From IMG/VR virus record IMGVR_UViG_3300020233_000030, positions 1-35,524 of that record: 35,524 nucleotides of DNA; one strand, given 5' to 3'. The DNA comes from a virus. Shown in pieces: positions 21,978 through 28,987 of this stretch. The notes under the pieces are model-generated. The model was not told the DNA's origin. It did not search any database and saw only the letters and a program-made list of their open reading frames with translations. Each line of letters opens with the position of its first letter. The stretch's first letter is position 1. The translations under genes were made by a program, and so were the position numbers.

Positions 21978-22120
21978 CACTCGAAACACTCATCTTCCTC
22001 CGCACACTGCTCGGCAATCAGCAACTATCGGTAGGTGCACCCGACTTCACAGAAAGTGTGAAAGCTGTCACCGAAGCTATGGCTCAACTCGACGCGGCGA
22101 TAAGTGAGGCTCAAAGCTGA
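21974..22120 (+). CDS. Small helical hypothetical protein
   Basis: The 48-residue protein begins at a GTG that overlaps the previous stop (GTGA), and its own stop overlaps the next ATG. It is predicted to form two helices (LETLIFLRTLLGN and FTESVKAVTEAMAQLDAAISE). No membrane segment is long enough to be certain. The close coupling in the lysis region supports coding. Confidence 0.6.
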   Translation: MTLETLIFLRTLLGNQQLSVGAPDFTESVKAVTEAMAQLDAAISEAQS

Positions 22121-22446
22121 TGACGTACCCGACGTCGATGATGGGCTGGCTACAAGCAGCAGCCGTCATGACAGTCCTGTTGACGGCGTGGACAGGGTTC
22201 GGCCTATCACTGCTACGCCGTTACATCAACGGCACCATCTCAGACGTGGTACGCACCTCCATCGACACAGCGATGCAACCCGTCCAACTCCAACTCACGA
22301 CCATGAACGGTGAATTGTCGAGGGTGCGTGTCATCGAGGAGAAGATCAACAATGGCTTGGAAAAACGTCAGGAACGTATCGAAGTGAAGATGGACACGTT
22401 GATCGACCATTTCATGTGGGACGGCGGCGAACGGCGCACACAGTGA
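22120..22446 (+). CDS. Membrane protein with coiled coil, possible second holin or spanin-like
   Basis: This 108-residue protein has one clear membrane segment at about 10-31 (LQAAAVMTVLLTAWTGFGLSLL), followed by a long charged helix (about 60-95) ending MWDGGERRTQ. One transmembrane helix with a coiled-coil tail next to an endolysin fits a lysis accessory or regulator of the holin. The ATG overlaps the preceding stop, and its own stop overlaps the endolysin GTG. Confidence 0.6.
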   Translation: MTYPTSMMGWLQAAAVMTVLLTAWTGFGLSLLRRYINGTISDVVRTSIDTAMQPVQLQLTTMNGELSRVRVIEEKINNGLEKRQERIEVKMDTLIDHFMWDGGERRTQ

Positions 22447-24086
22447 GGTCGGGTGTAGCAGCCTGGGGTGACCAGACAGTATGGGACGTCGGACTGTCAG
22501 CGAATTGGCCCGACATCACACTCCCCATCATCCAAGACGACATCGACCACATGTACGACTCGGGCACCATCCCGTTCCTACACGCTATGTTCAAACCGGC
22601 CACCTCTGCGCCGTACCCGATCGTTGAACACATCCGCCGTGGCGACTACGACTGGGCGATCGAAACGTGGCTTACACAGGTCCTCCAATATGTCGGTACG
22701 GGTAGGAAGTGTGTCATCGTTCCGTACCCGGAGATGAACGGACCATGGGTTGCTTACGGACCGGATCGCAACAACTTCCGTGCCAAATCGTCCATCGACA
22801 TCTACCGCAACTTCGTCGAGAAGGGCAAGGCGATGGGGCTCCGGTCGGACGAGGTGTTGTGGTGTTGGGCACCCAACGACGTCGGCTGGGGCAAGACGTC
22901 AGACTATTGGCCCGGCAACGATGTGGTCGATATCGTCGGCGGCTCCGCATACAACTGGGGCGGCCTGACGCCCGGTGAACCGTGGGAGACACCCGCCCAA
23001 GTCATCGACCCGTACGTCACAATGATCCGCCGCCTGACCGACAAGCCGATCATCGTCACACAGACCGGAGCGGGTGAAGGCGATACACGCACACCGCAAT
23101 GGTTAGATGACCTCACCGCCTACACACAGACTGGTATCATCGACGGATTCATATGGTTCTCCATATCGGAGTTCACCTATCAGCCGGGCCCGGCAGATTT
23201 CAACAGTCGGGTCGCAGGGCTCGACAGTAGCAGACCGGACGAATGGTTCCAGGAGGCGACGATGCCGTACCCCGACAGGTTCCCCACCGCGACGTGGGTC
23301 GGGTCGAAGATGCCGGGCAAACCGTGGCGTGGCGTCACGCAGCCTGTCGTCGTGTTGCACACGTTGGAGTTCAATGGCTGGCCCGACCCTCAAAGGTGGG
23401 ACTCGCCGTCGCACCTTGTCGCCAACCCGAACACCGGCGAACTACGACAGTACCTTCCAATGGATCGGGCAGCCTACTCCGTCCGTGACAACGCTCTCGA
23501 GGATGACAAACCGACATGGCAGGTCGAAATGTGGGGCAAAGCCGCGAACGTCCCCAACTACTCAGACGACTGGTACCGCGGCGTCGCCGAGCTCGTCAAC
23601 CTGTTCAACGAGCACTACCAGATACCGGTCACCTTTGCAGATTTCACCAACGTCCAGTACGGCAAGTATGCACCGGCGAGGATGACCGACGCTGAGGTTC
23701 GTGCGTTCACCGGGTTCCTCGGTCACGCGCATATGGGGCGCGGCACCGATTCACACTGGGACCCAGGCAAGCTCGACGTGACGAGGGTGTTGCAGTTCGC
23801 AGGCGGCGTACACGAACCGCCACCGGGAGGATATCAAATGAGGACAGTCCAATACGGCGACGGCACCAAAACGAAACGTGACGCTACAGTAGCTGCGGCG
23901 CAACGTGCCATGACGATCAAAGGCTACCGCGACGACAACACCATCGACGACCTGTGTGGCGCTGACGGCATCTTCCGATCAGGCACCAGGCTACAGACGG
24001 AACGGTTCCAGACAGCGACAGGTATCCCCGTGACCGGAATCGTCGACGATGAGACATGGACCGAAATAGACAAGGAGCAACCATGA
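22443..24086 (+). CDS. Endolysin: GH26-like domain, amidase and peptidoglycan-binding domain
   Basis: The 547-residue protein begins at GTG 22443, overlapping the previous stop. Residues about 10-270 resemble GH26 hydrolases: VIVPYPEMNGPWVAYG supplies the acid/base Glu, followed by VLWCWAPNDVGWG and DVVDIVGGSAYNWGG. The usual nucleophile position reads KPIIVTQTG rather than ...EFG or ...ETG. Residues about 285-455 form an Amidase_2 domain, with LHTLEFNG and GHAHMGRGTDSHWDPGKLD providing zinc ligands. Residues about 470-545 form a PG_binding_1 domain (AQRAMTIKGY, TERFQTATGIPVTGIVDDET). It should cleave the host cell wall at lysis; the holin gene follows. Confidence 0.88.
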   Translation: MRSGVAAWGDQTVWDVGLSANWPDITLPIIQDDIDHMYDSGTIPFLHAMFKPATSAPYPIVEHIRRGDYDWAIETWLTQVLQYVGTGRKCVIVPYPEMNGPWVAYGPDRNNFRAKSSIDIYRNFVEKGKAMGLRSDEVLWCWAPNDVGWGKTSDYWPGNDVVDIVGGSAYNWGGLTPGEPWETPAQVIDPYVTMIRRLTDKPIIVTQTGAGEGDTRTPQWLDDLTAYTQTGIIDGFIWFSISEFTYQPGPADFNSRVAGLDSSRPDEWFQEATMPYPDRFPTATWVGSKMPGKPWRGVTQPVVVLHTLEFNGWPDPQRWDSPSHLVANPNTGELRQYLPMDRAAYSVRDNALEDDKPTWQVEMWGKAANVPNYSDDWYRGVAELVNLFNEHYQIPVTFADFTNVQYGKYAPARMTDAEVRAFTGFLGHAHMGRGTDSHWDPGKLDVTRVLQFAGGVHEPPPGGYQMRTVQYGDGTKTKRDATVAAAQRAMTIKGYRDDNTIDDLCGADGIFRSGTRLQTERFQTATGIPVTGIVDDETWTEIDKEQP

Positions 24087-24301
24087 CGCCACTATTGAAA
24101 GACATCCTCGAACGTGCAGCCTGGACCTTCCTGCAAGGCTTCGCGACAGTGATCCTCGCAGCCGGAGTCATCGACATTTCAATTCTGCAAGCCGCAGGGC
24201 TCGCGGGCGGGATGGCTGTCCTATCGCTCATCAAATCGTTGGCAGCATCCAAGATAGGGGCATCCACGGCGCAAGGCGGCGTCAACACGTACGAGTATTA
24301 G
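24083..24301 (+). CDS. Holin (phage r1t type)
   Basis: The 72-residue protein starts at the ATG at 24083, preceded by aaggag. It has LKDILERAAWTFLQGFATVIL and a second hydrophobic stretch AAGLAGGMAVLSLIKSL, the two-segment pattern of r1t-type holins, then a polar tail ending NTYEY. It would form membrane lesions that release the endolysin. It overlaps the endolysin stop by four bases and is the last rightward gene, followed at once by a large hairpin. Confidence 0.85.
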   Translation: MTPLLKDILERAAWTFLQGFATVILAAGVIDISILQAAGLAGGMAVLSLIKSLAASKIGASTAQGGVNTYEY

Positions 24302-24305
24302 AACC

Positions 24306-24372
24306 GTGGGGTCGTTTCTGGCGGGTGGCTTCGCCCTTCCCCCTTACCGGTCACCTGCCGGGACGACCCCAC
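24306..24372. terminator. Large hairpin between converging gene sets
   Basis: GTGGGGTCGT (24306-24315) pairs perfectly with 24363-24372. An inner 8-bp stem (24320-24327 with 24352-24359, one G-T pair) lies below it. It starts four bases after the holin stop and overlaps the 3' end of the last leftward gene. A bidirectional terminator is likely although no long T-run is present. Confidence 0.75.
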
Positions 24373-24608
24373 AACACCACATCACGGTCCGGCCGATGCT
24401 GGCAGTAGAAATGGTTTAGCGGGACACCAAACTCGGCTTCGATCAGGTACGATTCGTGACACACACTACCAGGCGCTAGGAACCCGTTATAGGCATCGTC
24501 AGCCAAGAGTAGTAGCCGTAGCCGCAACGCTAGTTTGCGTGCCGTGACGTCTATCTCATCCACCGCACACCGACAATCTGGTGGAACCAGTGACGCATAT
24601 TCAGCCAC
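24351..24608 (-). CDS. Hypothetical protein, last gene of the leftward set
   Basis: The 85-residue protein begins at GTG 24608 with a modest tcagg upstream. It is Leu/Arg-rich in the middle (KLALRLRLLLLADD) and ends with VCHESYLIEAEFGVPLNHFYC, where Cys and His could bind metal. No family is recognised. An overlapping short reading frame (24551-24655) has the better ribosome binding site, so either this gene is translated by coupling from it or the region holds a frameshifted gene. Confidence 0.5.
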   Translation of the reverse strand: MAEYASLVPPDCRCAVDEIDVTARKLALRLRLLLLADDAYNGFLAPGSVCHESYLIEAEFGVPLNHFYCQHRPDRDVVLWGRPGR

Positions 24609-24655
24609 ACACCGTACCTGACGTGTAGACGGCGCTGTGTGCCACGTTTCATCAT
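24551..24655 (-). CDS. Possible 34-residue basic peptide
   Basis: The ATG at 24655 follows ataggagacg and overlaps the previous gene's stop in ATGATGA style. The peptide is Arg/Trp-rich (MMKRGTQRRLHVRYGVWL). It overlaps the 85-residue frame that starts at 24608. It may be a real leader peptide, or the start of one gene whose continuation is in another frame. Confidence 0.4.
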   Translation of the reverse strand: MMKRGTQRRLHVRYGVWLNMRHWFHQIVGVRWMR

Positions 24656-25005
24656 CGTCTCCTATCTGAAAGCCGTCTACGTCCCTGTGCCAGCCGGTTC
24701 GACACGTCCAACGCCTTCACCGCATCAACACGCCCAGCCTCAGCTATCTGTCGTCGCCGGATCTCACACTCGATACGTGACTGTGCCGCTGCGGTCTCGT
24801 CGCGATGCTGCATCCGTTCCTCGTTGTACGCCGAATCAATCGTCGCAGCTACGACGATGGTGGAAGCAACAACAGCCAACACCCATGCGGCTATCGGCAC
24901 CCAACCCGTCGTCGCAGACCCGATGAACCATCCGACGATGAATACTGTCAGCGCGGTAGGGATGACACGGTTCCACGGAGTACGAAATAGGTCACTCATC
25001 GTCAT
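24652..25005 (-). CDS. Membrane protein with C-terminal coiled coil
   Basis: This 117-residue protein has two probable membrane segments, at about 13-33 (VIPTALTVFIVGWFIGSATT) and 36-55 (VPIAAWVLAVVASTIVVAAT). A charged helix rich in Arg, Glu and Ala follows. A strong aaggagg precedes the ATG at 25005; a second in-frame ATG lies at 24999. Function is unknown. The topology would leave the coiled coil in the cytoplasm. Confidence 0.7.
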   Translation of the reverse strand: MTMSDLFRTPWNRVIPTALTVFIVGWFIGSATTGWVPIAAWVLAVVASTIVVAATIDSAYNEERMQHRDETAAAQSRIECEIRRRQIAEAGRVDAVKALDVSNRLAQGRRRLSDRRR

Positions 25006-25186
25006 CTGCCTCCTTCATTAAGTCGCTAGCCATCCGCTGAGCCTGTGACAGCAGCAAACGTCCGTCCAAATCTGGTGACCGTCGACGGTCAGATTCATTC
25101 ACAAGGTTTTGAGCCCTGAGGATCTTCTCTGCCCGCGTCATCGCATTCCACTCACTTTGCAGCGGCCAGTCATACGGCTCATGCAT
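24992..25186 (-). CDS. Small hypothetical protein
   Basis: The 64-residue protein starts at the ATG at 25186, with gagg eight bases before it; an upstream TTG at 25192 is less likely. It is highly charged and helical (WNAMTRAEKILRAQNLVNE) and ends in an acidic run (EADDDE). It overlaps the next gene's start by 14 bases. No family is recognised. Confidence 0.65.
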   Translation of the reverse strand: MHEPYDWPLQSEWNAMTRAEKILRAQNLVNESDRRRSPDLDGRLLLSQAQRMASDLMKEADDDE

Positions 25187-25517
25187 CGTCAACCTCAGTG
25201 TTAAGAGCGGCAGTAACGATCCGCCACGTTTCCTCGAAGTCGCTGAGCCTCAGAACGGAGACACCGTTCACTTTCTTGGGCGCAAGTTTCTCGGCGTACG
25301 GGCCTATCCCCGACTTTGCCCAATTGATGTAGTTGCGCTCCTTCATTGCCGCCTCAATGTCGAGGTTGTCGATGAACTCGTCACGAGTCATCAACGTACC
25401 GTTCCCGTACGCCTCAACGACAGAGCAGACTCGCTCAACATCTAGGTTGGTCCAGTCTCGTACCTCGATGGTTGGTGCAAGCTCAACGTCGTTTCGTGTT
25501 ACCAAGTCAGTCACCAT
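25179..25517 (-). CDS. Hypothetical protein
   Basis: The 112-residue protein starts at ATG 25517, eight bases after ggaggt. It is acidic and mixed helix/strand. The middle RNYINWAKSGIGPYAEKLAPK is followed by VSVLRLSDFEETWR. A small DNA- or protein-binding role is possible, but nothing diagnostic is seen. Its ribosome binding site lies in the 3' end of the upstream gene, within a 19-base sequence that occurs twice (see repeat at 25520). Confidence 0.65.
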   Translation of the reverse strand: MVTDLVTRNDVELAPTIEVRDWTNLDVERVCSVVEAYGNGTLMTRDEFIDNLDIEAAMKERNYINWAKSGIGPYAEKLAPKKVNGVSVLRLSDFEETWRIVTAALNTEVDDA

Positions 25518-25776
25518 TCACCTCCACAGGCCACACCTGGACGAACCCGACGCTGCACAGACATTGATCAGGGAATGGTTGGATGGGTCCACTGTGGTTT
25601 ACTATCCCTGTTCCGTGACAAACCGGGCATTCTTCGTACAGCGTCTTACCTGTAAGTGCGGCATCTACAATTGTTGCCATGTTTGCGATGTCGTCTGGCG
25701 TGACAGGTGTGCCGTCGCCGTTCAGCCCGTAAAACCCGTAGGCTATGACGGCTGCTTCGTAGTCAGGAAACGTCAT
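25507..25776 (-). CDS. Zinc-knuckle hypothetical protein
   Basis: The 89-residue protein starts at ATG 25776 (ggaggtcgacg upstream). Residues about 50-75 hold CPVCHGTG...CLC, a DnaJ-like CxxCxGxG half-site that probably binds zinc. The N-terminal part is helical (DYEAAVIAYGFYG). Its C-terminus VQVWPVEV is almost the same as that of the upstream gene (VKVWPVEV), because both carry a repeated 19-base sequence that also provides the next ribosome binding site. Confidence 0.65.
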   Translation of the reverse strand: MTFPDYEAAVIAYGFYGLNGDGTPVTPDDIANMATIVDAALTGKTLYEECPVCHGTGIVNHSGPIQPFPDQCLCSVGFVQVWPVEVNGD

Positions 25777-25800
25777 CGTCGACCTCCACAGGCCACACCT
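25520..25800 (-). repeat. Two copies of a 19-base sequence carrying a ribosome binding site
   Basis: ACCTCCACAGGCCACACCT occurs at 25520-25538 and 25782-25800 on the plus strand. Read on the minus strand each copy encodes the VWPVEV C-terminus of one gene and contains GGAGGT for the next gene. The two junctions probably arose by duplication or recombination. Confidence 0.85.
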
Positions 25801-26107
25801 TGACCATGTATTCATCGAACGGTTCACCAGACATGTCACGCAGTTCAATCAGGCTGTCTGGTGCTTCACCCTTCACAATTGCATCATGAACAGGCTTCCA
25901 CTTCTCATAGTCGTAGGTGCCTTCACGATGTACGTACAGTGTCTCACTCAACAACTCACCAAACCCATACTCGTCAAGCACGTCGATGACACGGTGATAC
26001 CAACAACGAACATCAACGATGCCACGGGCAGCCCAAGCCTCATCGCAGGTGCATCCGAAACCGAGTTTGTCGTGCCAGTCTTGATGCTCAGGACGATAAA
26101 CAGTCAT
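25763..26107 (-). CDS. Hypothetical protein
   Basis: The 114-residue protein starts at ATG 26107 with only a weak site upstream (gagacacgaca). The N-terminal part has GFGCTCDEAWAARG and VRCWYHRVIDVL, where three Cys and one or two His residues could bind zinc. The rest is acidic and helical. The end overlaps the next gene's start. No recognised family. Confidence 0.65.
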   Translation of the reverse strand: MTVYRPEHQDWHDKLGFGCTCDEAWAARGIVDVRCWYHRVIDVLDEYGFGELLSETLYVHREGTYDYEKWKPVHDAIVKGEAPDSLIELRDMSGEPFDEYMVKVWPVEVDDDVS

Positions 26108-26472
26108 TGTCGTGTCTCGTCGTGGAGCTGCCCAAACACCGTATCAAGCCGTTGACGTTCCCACTCTGAACGCTCCGACTTGGCAGCGTCGTCGATGCGT
26201 TCCTGTGACGCGAGAGCAACCATCGGACCCGGCTGTCTGGCACCAACAACGGGACTGTCAACAGCGACGTGGCAAGCCTCACGGTACGCTGCGACAGCTT
26301 GCTCATTGTCGGTGAACATCTCATGCAGATACGGGTCGCCCTCAGCCATCGACTTGACGTCACCAATCTGATGCTTCCAGCCGCGTAGTTCCCAACCGAT
26401 GTCGGAGCTTTTCAGGGTGACGGTGGCGGTGGCACCGTTCACTGTCTGTGTCATCTTGGATTGTTGTCTCAT
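26104..26472 (-). CDS. Hypothetical protein
   Basis: The 122-residue protein starts at ATG 26472, after the stereotyped leader aaggaggaacg. The N-terminal third looks like beta strands (NGATATVTLKSSDIGWEL) and the remainder is helical and charged (DDAAKSERSEWERQRLD). No catalytic motif was found. The preceding gene's stop and the leader overlap, so coupling is likely. Confidence 0.68.
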   Translation of the reverse strand: MRQQSKMTQTVNGATATVTLKSSDIGWELRGWKHQIGDVKSMAEGDPYLHEMFTDNEQAVAAYREACHVAVDSPVVGARQPGPMVALASQERIDDAAKSERSEWERQRLDTVFGQLHDETRQ

Positions 26473-26687
26473 CGTTCCTCCTTCTCCGACATCGTTTCGA
26501 TAATCGAATCAACCACGACATCGACGATCTGGTAGACGTACAGCTTCGGATCACTGTTGTCGTCAGTTAACACATTTCTCATATCGGCAGGGTTTGGGAA
26601 GGGTATAGGGGCTGCGTCAACAGCAGCCAGCAGCGCACGTATCGCCTTCGCCCGTACCGTCTGTGACGGCCCGTACTTCCTCGTCAT
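26469..26687 (-). CDS. Small hypothetical protein ending KEER
   Basis: The 72-residue protein starts at ATG 26687 after aaggaggaac; an upstream in-frame ATG lacks such a site. It is helical at both ends, with KAIRALLAAVDAAPIPF and VYQIVDVVVDSIIETM. Its last codons, AAG GAG GAA CGA TGA, are also the ribosome binding site and start of the next gene. Confidence 0.68.
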   Translation of the reverse strand: MTRKYGPSQTVRAKAIRALLAAVDAAPIPFPNPADMRNVLTDDNSDPKLYVYQIVDVVVDSIIETMSEKEER

Positions 26688-27097
26688 TGTTCCTCCTTCG
26701 GATAGTGCAAACCACATGTGACGTTGCCACACACCGGCAACGACTGATGGATACGGTCAATCACCTCGGCCGGTGTCAACAGTTCACCGAACCGCATCGT
26801 CACATACGTCTCCCACGATATCGGGGCGGAAGCGTCGGCTGGCAACGAATCATATGCGGCGTCCCTGGCGGTCTTGTGTTGCTCATCAATCGTCGCGGCT
26901 ATCAACTGTGAACCGTTCGGTGCGAACCGTTGCCCCTTCTCATAGAGCCGCATCAGTCCGGCCCACACGTCTGAAACGTCGTACTGTTGGATGTCGTAGA
27001 AGTATGCGACGGCGTTCTCGGCGTGCCACGGATCGTTCGGGAACCTTGCCGACACCCACCGGACCAGTTCTTCCCATTCGGTTGAGGTGACAGTCAC
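26684..27097 (-). CDS. Possible replicative helicase loader (G39P-like)
   Basis: The 137-residue protein starts at GTG 27097 (gggagacgacga upstream). The helical pattern WVSARFPNDPWHAENAVAYFYDIQQYDVSDVW, then GLMRLYEKGQRFAPNGSQL, resembles small helicase-loading or replisome organiser proteins of the G39P type, in which one helix bundle is followed by a proline/Asn turn. It lies two genes from the replication initiator, which supports the idea. CGNVTCGLHYPKEEQ at the end may bind metal. Confidence 0.45.
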   Translation of the reverse strand: MTVTSTEWEELVRWVSARFPNDPWHAENAVAYFYDIQQYDVSDVWAGLMRLYEKGQRFAPNGSQLIAATIDEQHKTARDAAYDSLPADASAPISWETYVTMRFGELLTPAEVIDRIHQSLPVCGNVTCGLHYPKEEQ

Positions 27098-27474
27098 TCG
27101 TCGTCTCCCAACACGACACCCATCTCGTCAGTTCCGTCTAGTCCAAACTCTGCAAGTACCGCGTCAGGGTTCGGATGTTCACGGCGGGAAATTATCGACA
27201 CCAAACCCTCGTCGGACTTATCGTCTGTGTGTTCGAATGTTGCGTCGGCAGATTTCTGAATGCGTGTCGGTTCGTCATACTTCTCGAACCATTCACGCTC
27301 AGTCATCACCTCCACAATCTCACCGTCAACATAGGTGAGTAGCGGATGGGCCCGCATTCCATCCAACTCAGTCTCGACGATGAACGTGACAAGTCGACGT
27401 ACAGTCTCGTCATCCCAGCGGCGTTCACCAAACTTCTGATAAGCAGCATCAAGAGTTTCATCGCTGATATTCAT
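27094..27474 (-). CDS. Acidic hypothetical protein
   Basis: The 126-residue protein starts at ATG 27474 after aaggagctccg, overlapping the initiator stop by four bases. The N-terminal half is helical (MNISDETLDAAYQKFGERRW); the C-terminal part is Asp/Glu-rich and ends VVLGDDE. It resembles no known family. As the gene immediately after the replication initiator it may assist replication. Confidence 0.65.
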   Translation of the reverse strand: MNISDETLDAAYQKFGERRWDDETVRRLVTFIVETELDGMRAHPLLTYVDGEIVEVMTEREWFEKYDEPTRIQKSADATFEHTDDKSDEGLVSIISRREHPNPDAVLAEFGLDGTDEMGVVLGDDE

Positions 27475-28232
27475 CGGAGCTCCTTCATGGCTGCGGCAGT
27501 CTCAGCCCGAGCCACATCATTCCGTGACAACGATGTCCGTGGCGTGTCCAGATCGGCCCAGTTCGTTGCGATAGCGTTCGGTGTCATCGTCGCACCAGAC
27601 ATGTTCACCCGGTATACCAACGCCCTTCGAGCCACATCAGCCGGATCGGCGTCGATGTCGCAGAGTTGTTGTGCGGCTTTCTCGATTCGGCCCCACTGCG
27701 GTTTCGTGACTTCGGCGGCGTGCCAGTCCATGGCTGCGACGAGTGCGTTCTTCATCAATGTGCGGTAGTTGCGTGTTTCTGCGACGACGGTTATCTGGTT
27801 GTTGTTATCTGGTTGTTTGTCTTGGTTATCTATAGGGTCAAGTTTCTTTACCAGTTGGTGTGAACTTTCTTTACCAGTGTGGTCAAGGTTCTTTACCGGT
27901 GAAGTTTCTTTACCAGTTGTGAAAGGGAGACGCTGCACCTCGCCATGAACGTAATACTGATGCGCCTGGCTGCTACGGACGACAGTGATCCAACCATTCA
28001 ATTCGAGGTTGGTGAGAGCCTTCTTCGCTGTTGGTCTTGTCATCGGCAACACTGAAGCGATGTATCGGTGACCTGGCCACGCATGGCCGTCTGTCTCAGC
28101 GAGCTTCATCAGTAGTGCATAGACACGGTACGCGGCGTTTGTGACTCCCATGTCAAGAGTGCAGTCGTGAGGTATCTGAGCGAACGGTATCCCAGTAGCG
28201 ATGATACGTGAAGTTTCGGAACGTGCCGGCAT
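27471..28232 (-). CDS. Replication initiator with winged helix (HTH_36-like)
   Basis: The 253-residue protein starts at ATG 28232 (taggag eleven bases upstream). Residues about 25-95 form a winged helix: LDMGVTNAAYRVYALLMKLA, HAWPGHRYIASVLPMTRPTAKKALTNLELNGWI, as in HTH_36 replication proteins. A polar linker (about 105-150, with repeated TGKE- and VKKLD-type words) is encoded by iteron-like DNA repeats. The C-terminal part (about 160-253) is helical and may recruit the helicase loader. The layout recalls lambda O, whose gene contains the origin. A transcription regulator role is the main alternative. Confidence 0.7.
   Translation of the reverse strand: MPARSETSRIIATGIPFAQIPHDCTLDMGVTNAAYRVYALLMKLAETDGHAWPGHRYIASVLPMTRPTAKKALTNLELNGWITVVRSSQAHQYYVHGEVQRLPFTTGKETSPVKNLDHTGKESSHQLVKKLDPIDNQDKQPDNNNQITVVAETRNYRTLMKNALVAAMDWHAAEVTKPQWGRIEKAAQQLCDIDADPADVARRALVYRVNMSGATMTPNAIATNWADLDTPRTSLSRNDVARAETAAAMKELR
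27791..27918. other. Candidate replication origin: iterons next to an AT-rich tract
   Basis: Four copies of a tttctttaccagt-like word begin at 27843, 27866, 27888 and 27905, spaced 23, 22 and 17 bases apart. The third differs at two bases. Adjacent at 27791-27835 is an AT-rich tract with two identical 13-base repeats (ttatctggttgtt at 27791 and 27805). Repeats plus an easily melted tract inside an initiator gene match the arrangement of lambda-type origins. Confidence 0.6.
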
Positions 28233-28267
28233 CTGGTAGACTCCTATCGTCGATGATGATGGTCGGC

Positions 28268-28276
28268 ATAGTAGCA
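28268..28276 (-). promoter_or_regulatory. Candidate promoter of the replication gene
   Basis: On the minus strand TGcTACTAT is a good extended -10 box, about 36 bases before the initiator ATG at 28232. It directly follows the hairpin at 28277-28311, so transcription may stop and restart here. Confidence 0.45.
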
Positions 28277-28311
28277 GGAAGCCGCCACGGTTCAAAGCTG
28301 TGGCGGCTTCC
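28277..28311. terminator. Perfect 12-bp hairpin upstream of the replication gene
   Basis: GGAAGCCGCCAC (28277-28288) pairs exactly with 28300-28311 across an 11-base loop. No T-run follows on either strand. It lies between two leftward genes and immediately before a promoter-like box, suggesting a terminator or attenuator that separates the upstream genes from the replication genes. It could also be a protein-binding site. Confidence 0.6.
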
Positions 28312-28321
28312 AGTTCACCTC

Positions 28322-28480
28322 CTATTTCTTGGCGTCTTGGAACCAGGCGTCACGCACCGCATCCAACAAGACACCTATCGGCTGATCCGTACCCAAACCC
28401 TTGTCGACACAAAACTCTTCGACCGCCTTGTGCAACCTCGGCAAAGCCACGTTCCTCTTGGTAGGTTTCTTATCCGTCAT
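28322..28480 (-). CDS. Small hypothetical protein
   Basis: The 52-residue protein starts at ATG 28480 directly after aaggaggaacg, the strongest ribosome binding leader in this region. The N-terminus is basic (MTDKKPTKRNVALPRLHKA), and the middle VEEFCVDKGLGTDQPIGVLLDAV looks helical. No family is recognised. The excellent leader argues for high translation. Confidence 0.7.
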   Translation of the reverse strand: MTDKKPTKRNVALPRLHKAVEEFCVDKGLGTDQPIGVLLDAVRDAWFQDAKK

Positions 28481-28504
28481 CGTTCCTCCTTCCATCATCG
28501 TTAC

Positions 28505-28987
28505 TCATAAAAGACGTCCCTGATAGTGCTCATAGGCATCGGAAACAGCTCCGGAACCAGGAAACAGATCAACGAAATCGTCACCTTCCTTCCACCCGAT
28601 CAAGTCAAGCATCCACCAGACAAACTTCGTTGGCTTTGCCCCGATGAACCCTCGACGAAGCGTGATAGGAACAGAGACGTAATCCCGAACCGTCACCCGA
28701 TCGTTATCTGTAGTGCGCGCAGACCGGAAGAGCACTGGTTCCCACGCATACGCCGGATCGACATTCTTCTTGAATGAGGCAAACGGTTTCACCCAAGCTG
28801 CGATGCGCACACCATCAGCGCAAAGCGGCAACACCATAGCCAAAGTTGTCGACGCAGTAGAAAGCGCCCACCCATCATATTCCTCTAAGTGAGCTAGTAG
28901 GGCTACGTGGTTGACACCGTAATTGCGTCCGTCGTCATAGAATTGTTCCATCCCAGGATATGGTGGATCAGCGTATGCGAACCTCAT
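28505..28987 (-). CDS. Orphan adenine DNA methyltransferase
   Basis: The 160-residue protein starts at ATG 28987 (gggaagatcgacg upstream). MRFAYADPPYPG contains the catalytic DPPY motif of N6-adenine or N4-cytosine methyltransferases, and FVDLFPGSGAVSDAYEHY the SAM-binding FxGxG motif, in circularly permuted order. WVKPF and VRDYVSVPITLRRGFIGAKPTKFVWWMLDLI are typical of MT-A70/phage methyltransferases. No restriction partner is present, so self-protection against host nucleases or regulation is likely. Confidence 0.82.
   Translation of the reverse strand: MRFAYADPPYPGMEQFYDDGRNYGVNHVALLAHLEEYDGWALSTASTTLAMVLPLCADGVRIAAWVKPFASFKKNVDPAYAWEPVLFRSARTTDNDRVTVRDYVSVPITLRRGFIGAKPTKFVWWMLDLIGWKEGDDFVDLFPGSGAVSDAYEHYQGRLL

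Noticed and set aside
22468-23685. Several long alternate frames inside the endolysin gene
   Set aside because: They are Arg/Pro/Ser-rich frame shadows; the endolysin frame carries three recognisable domains.
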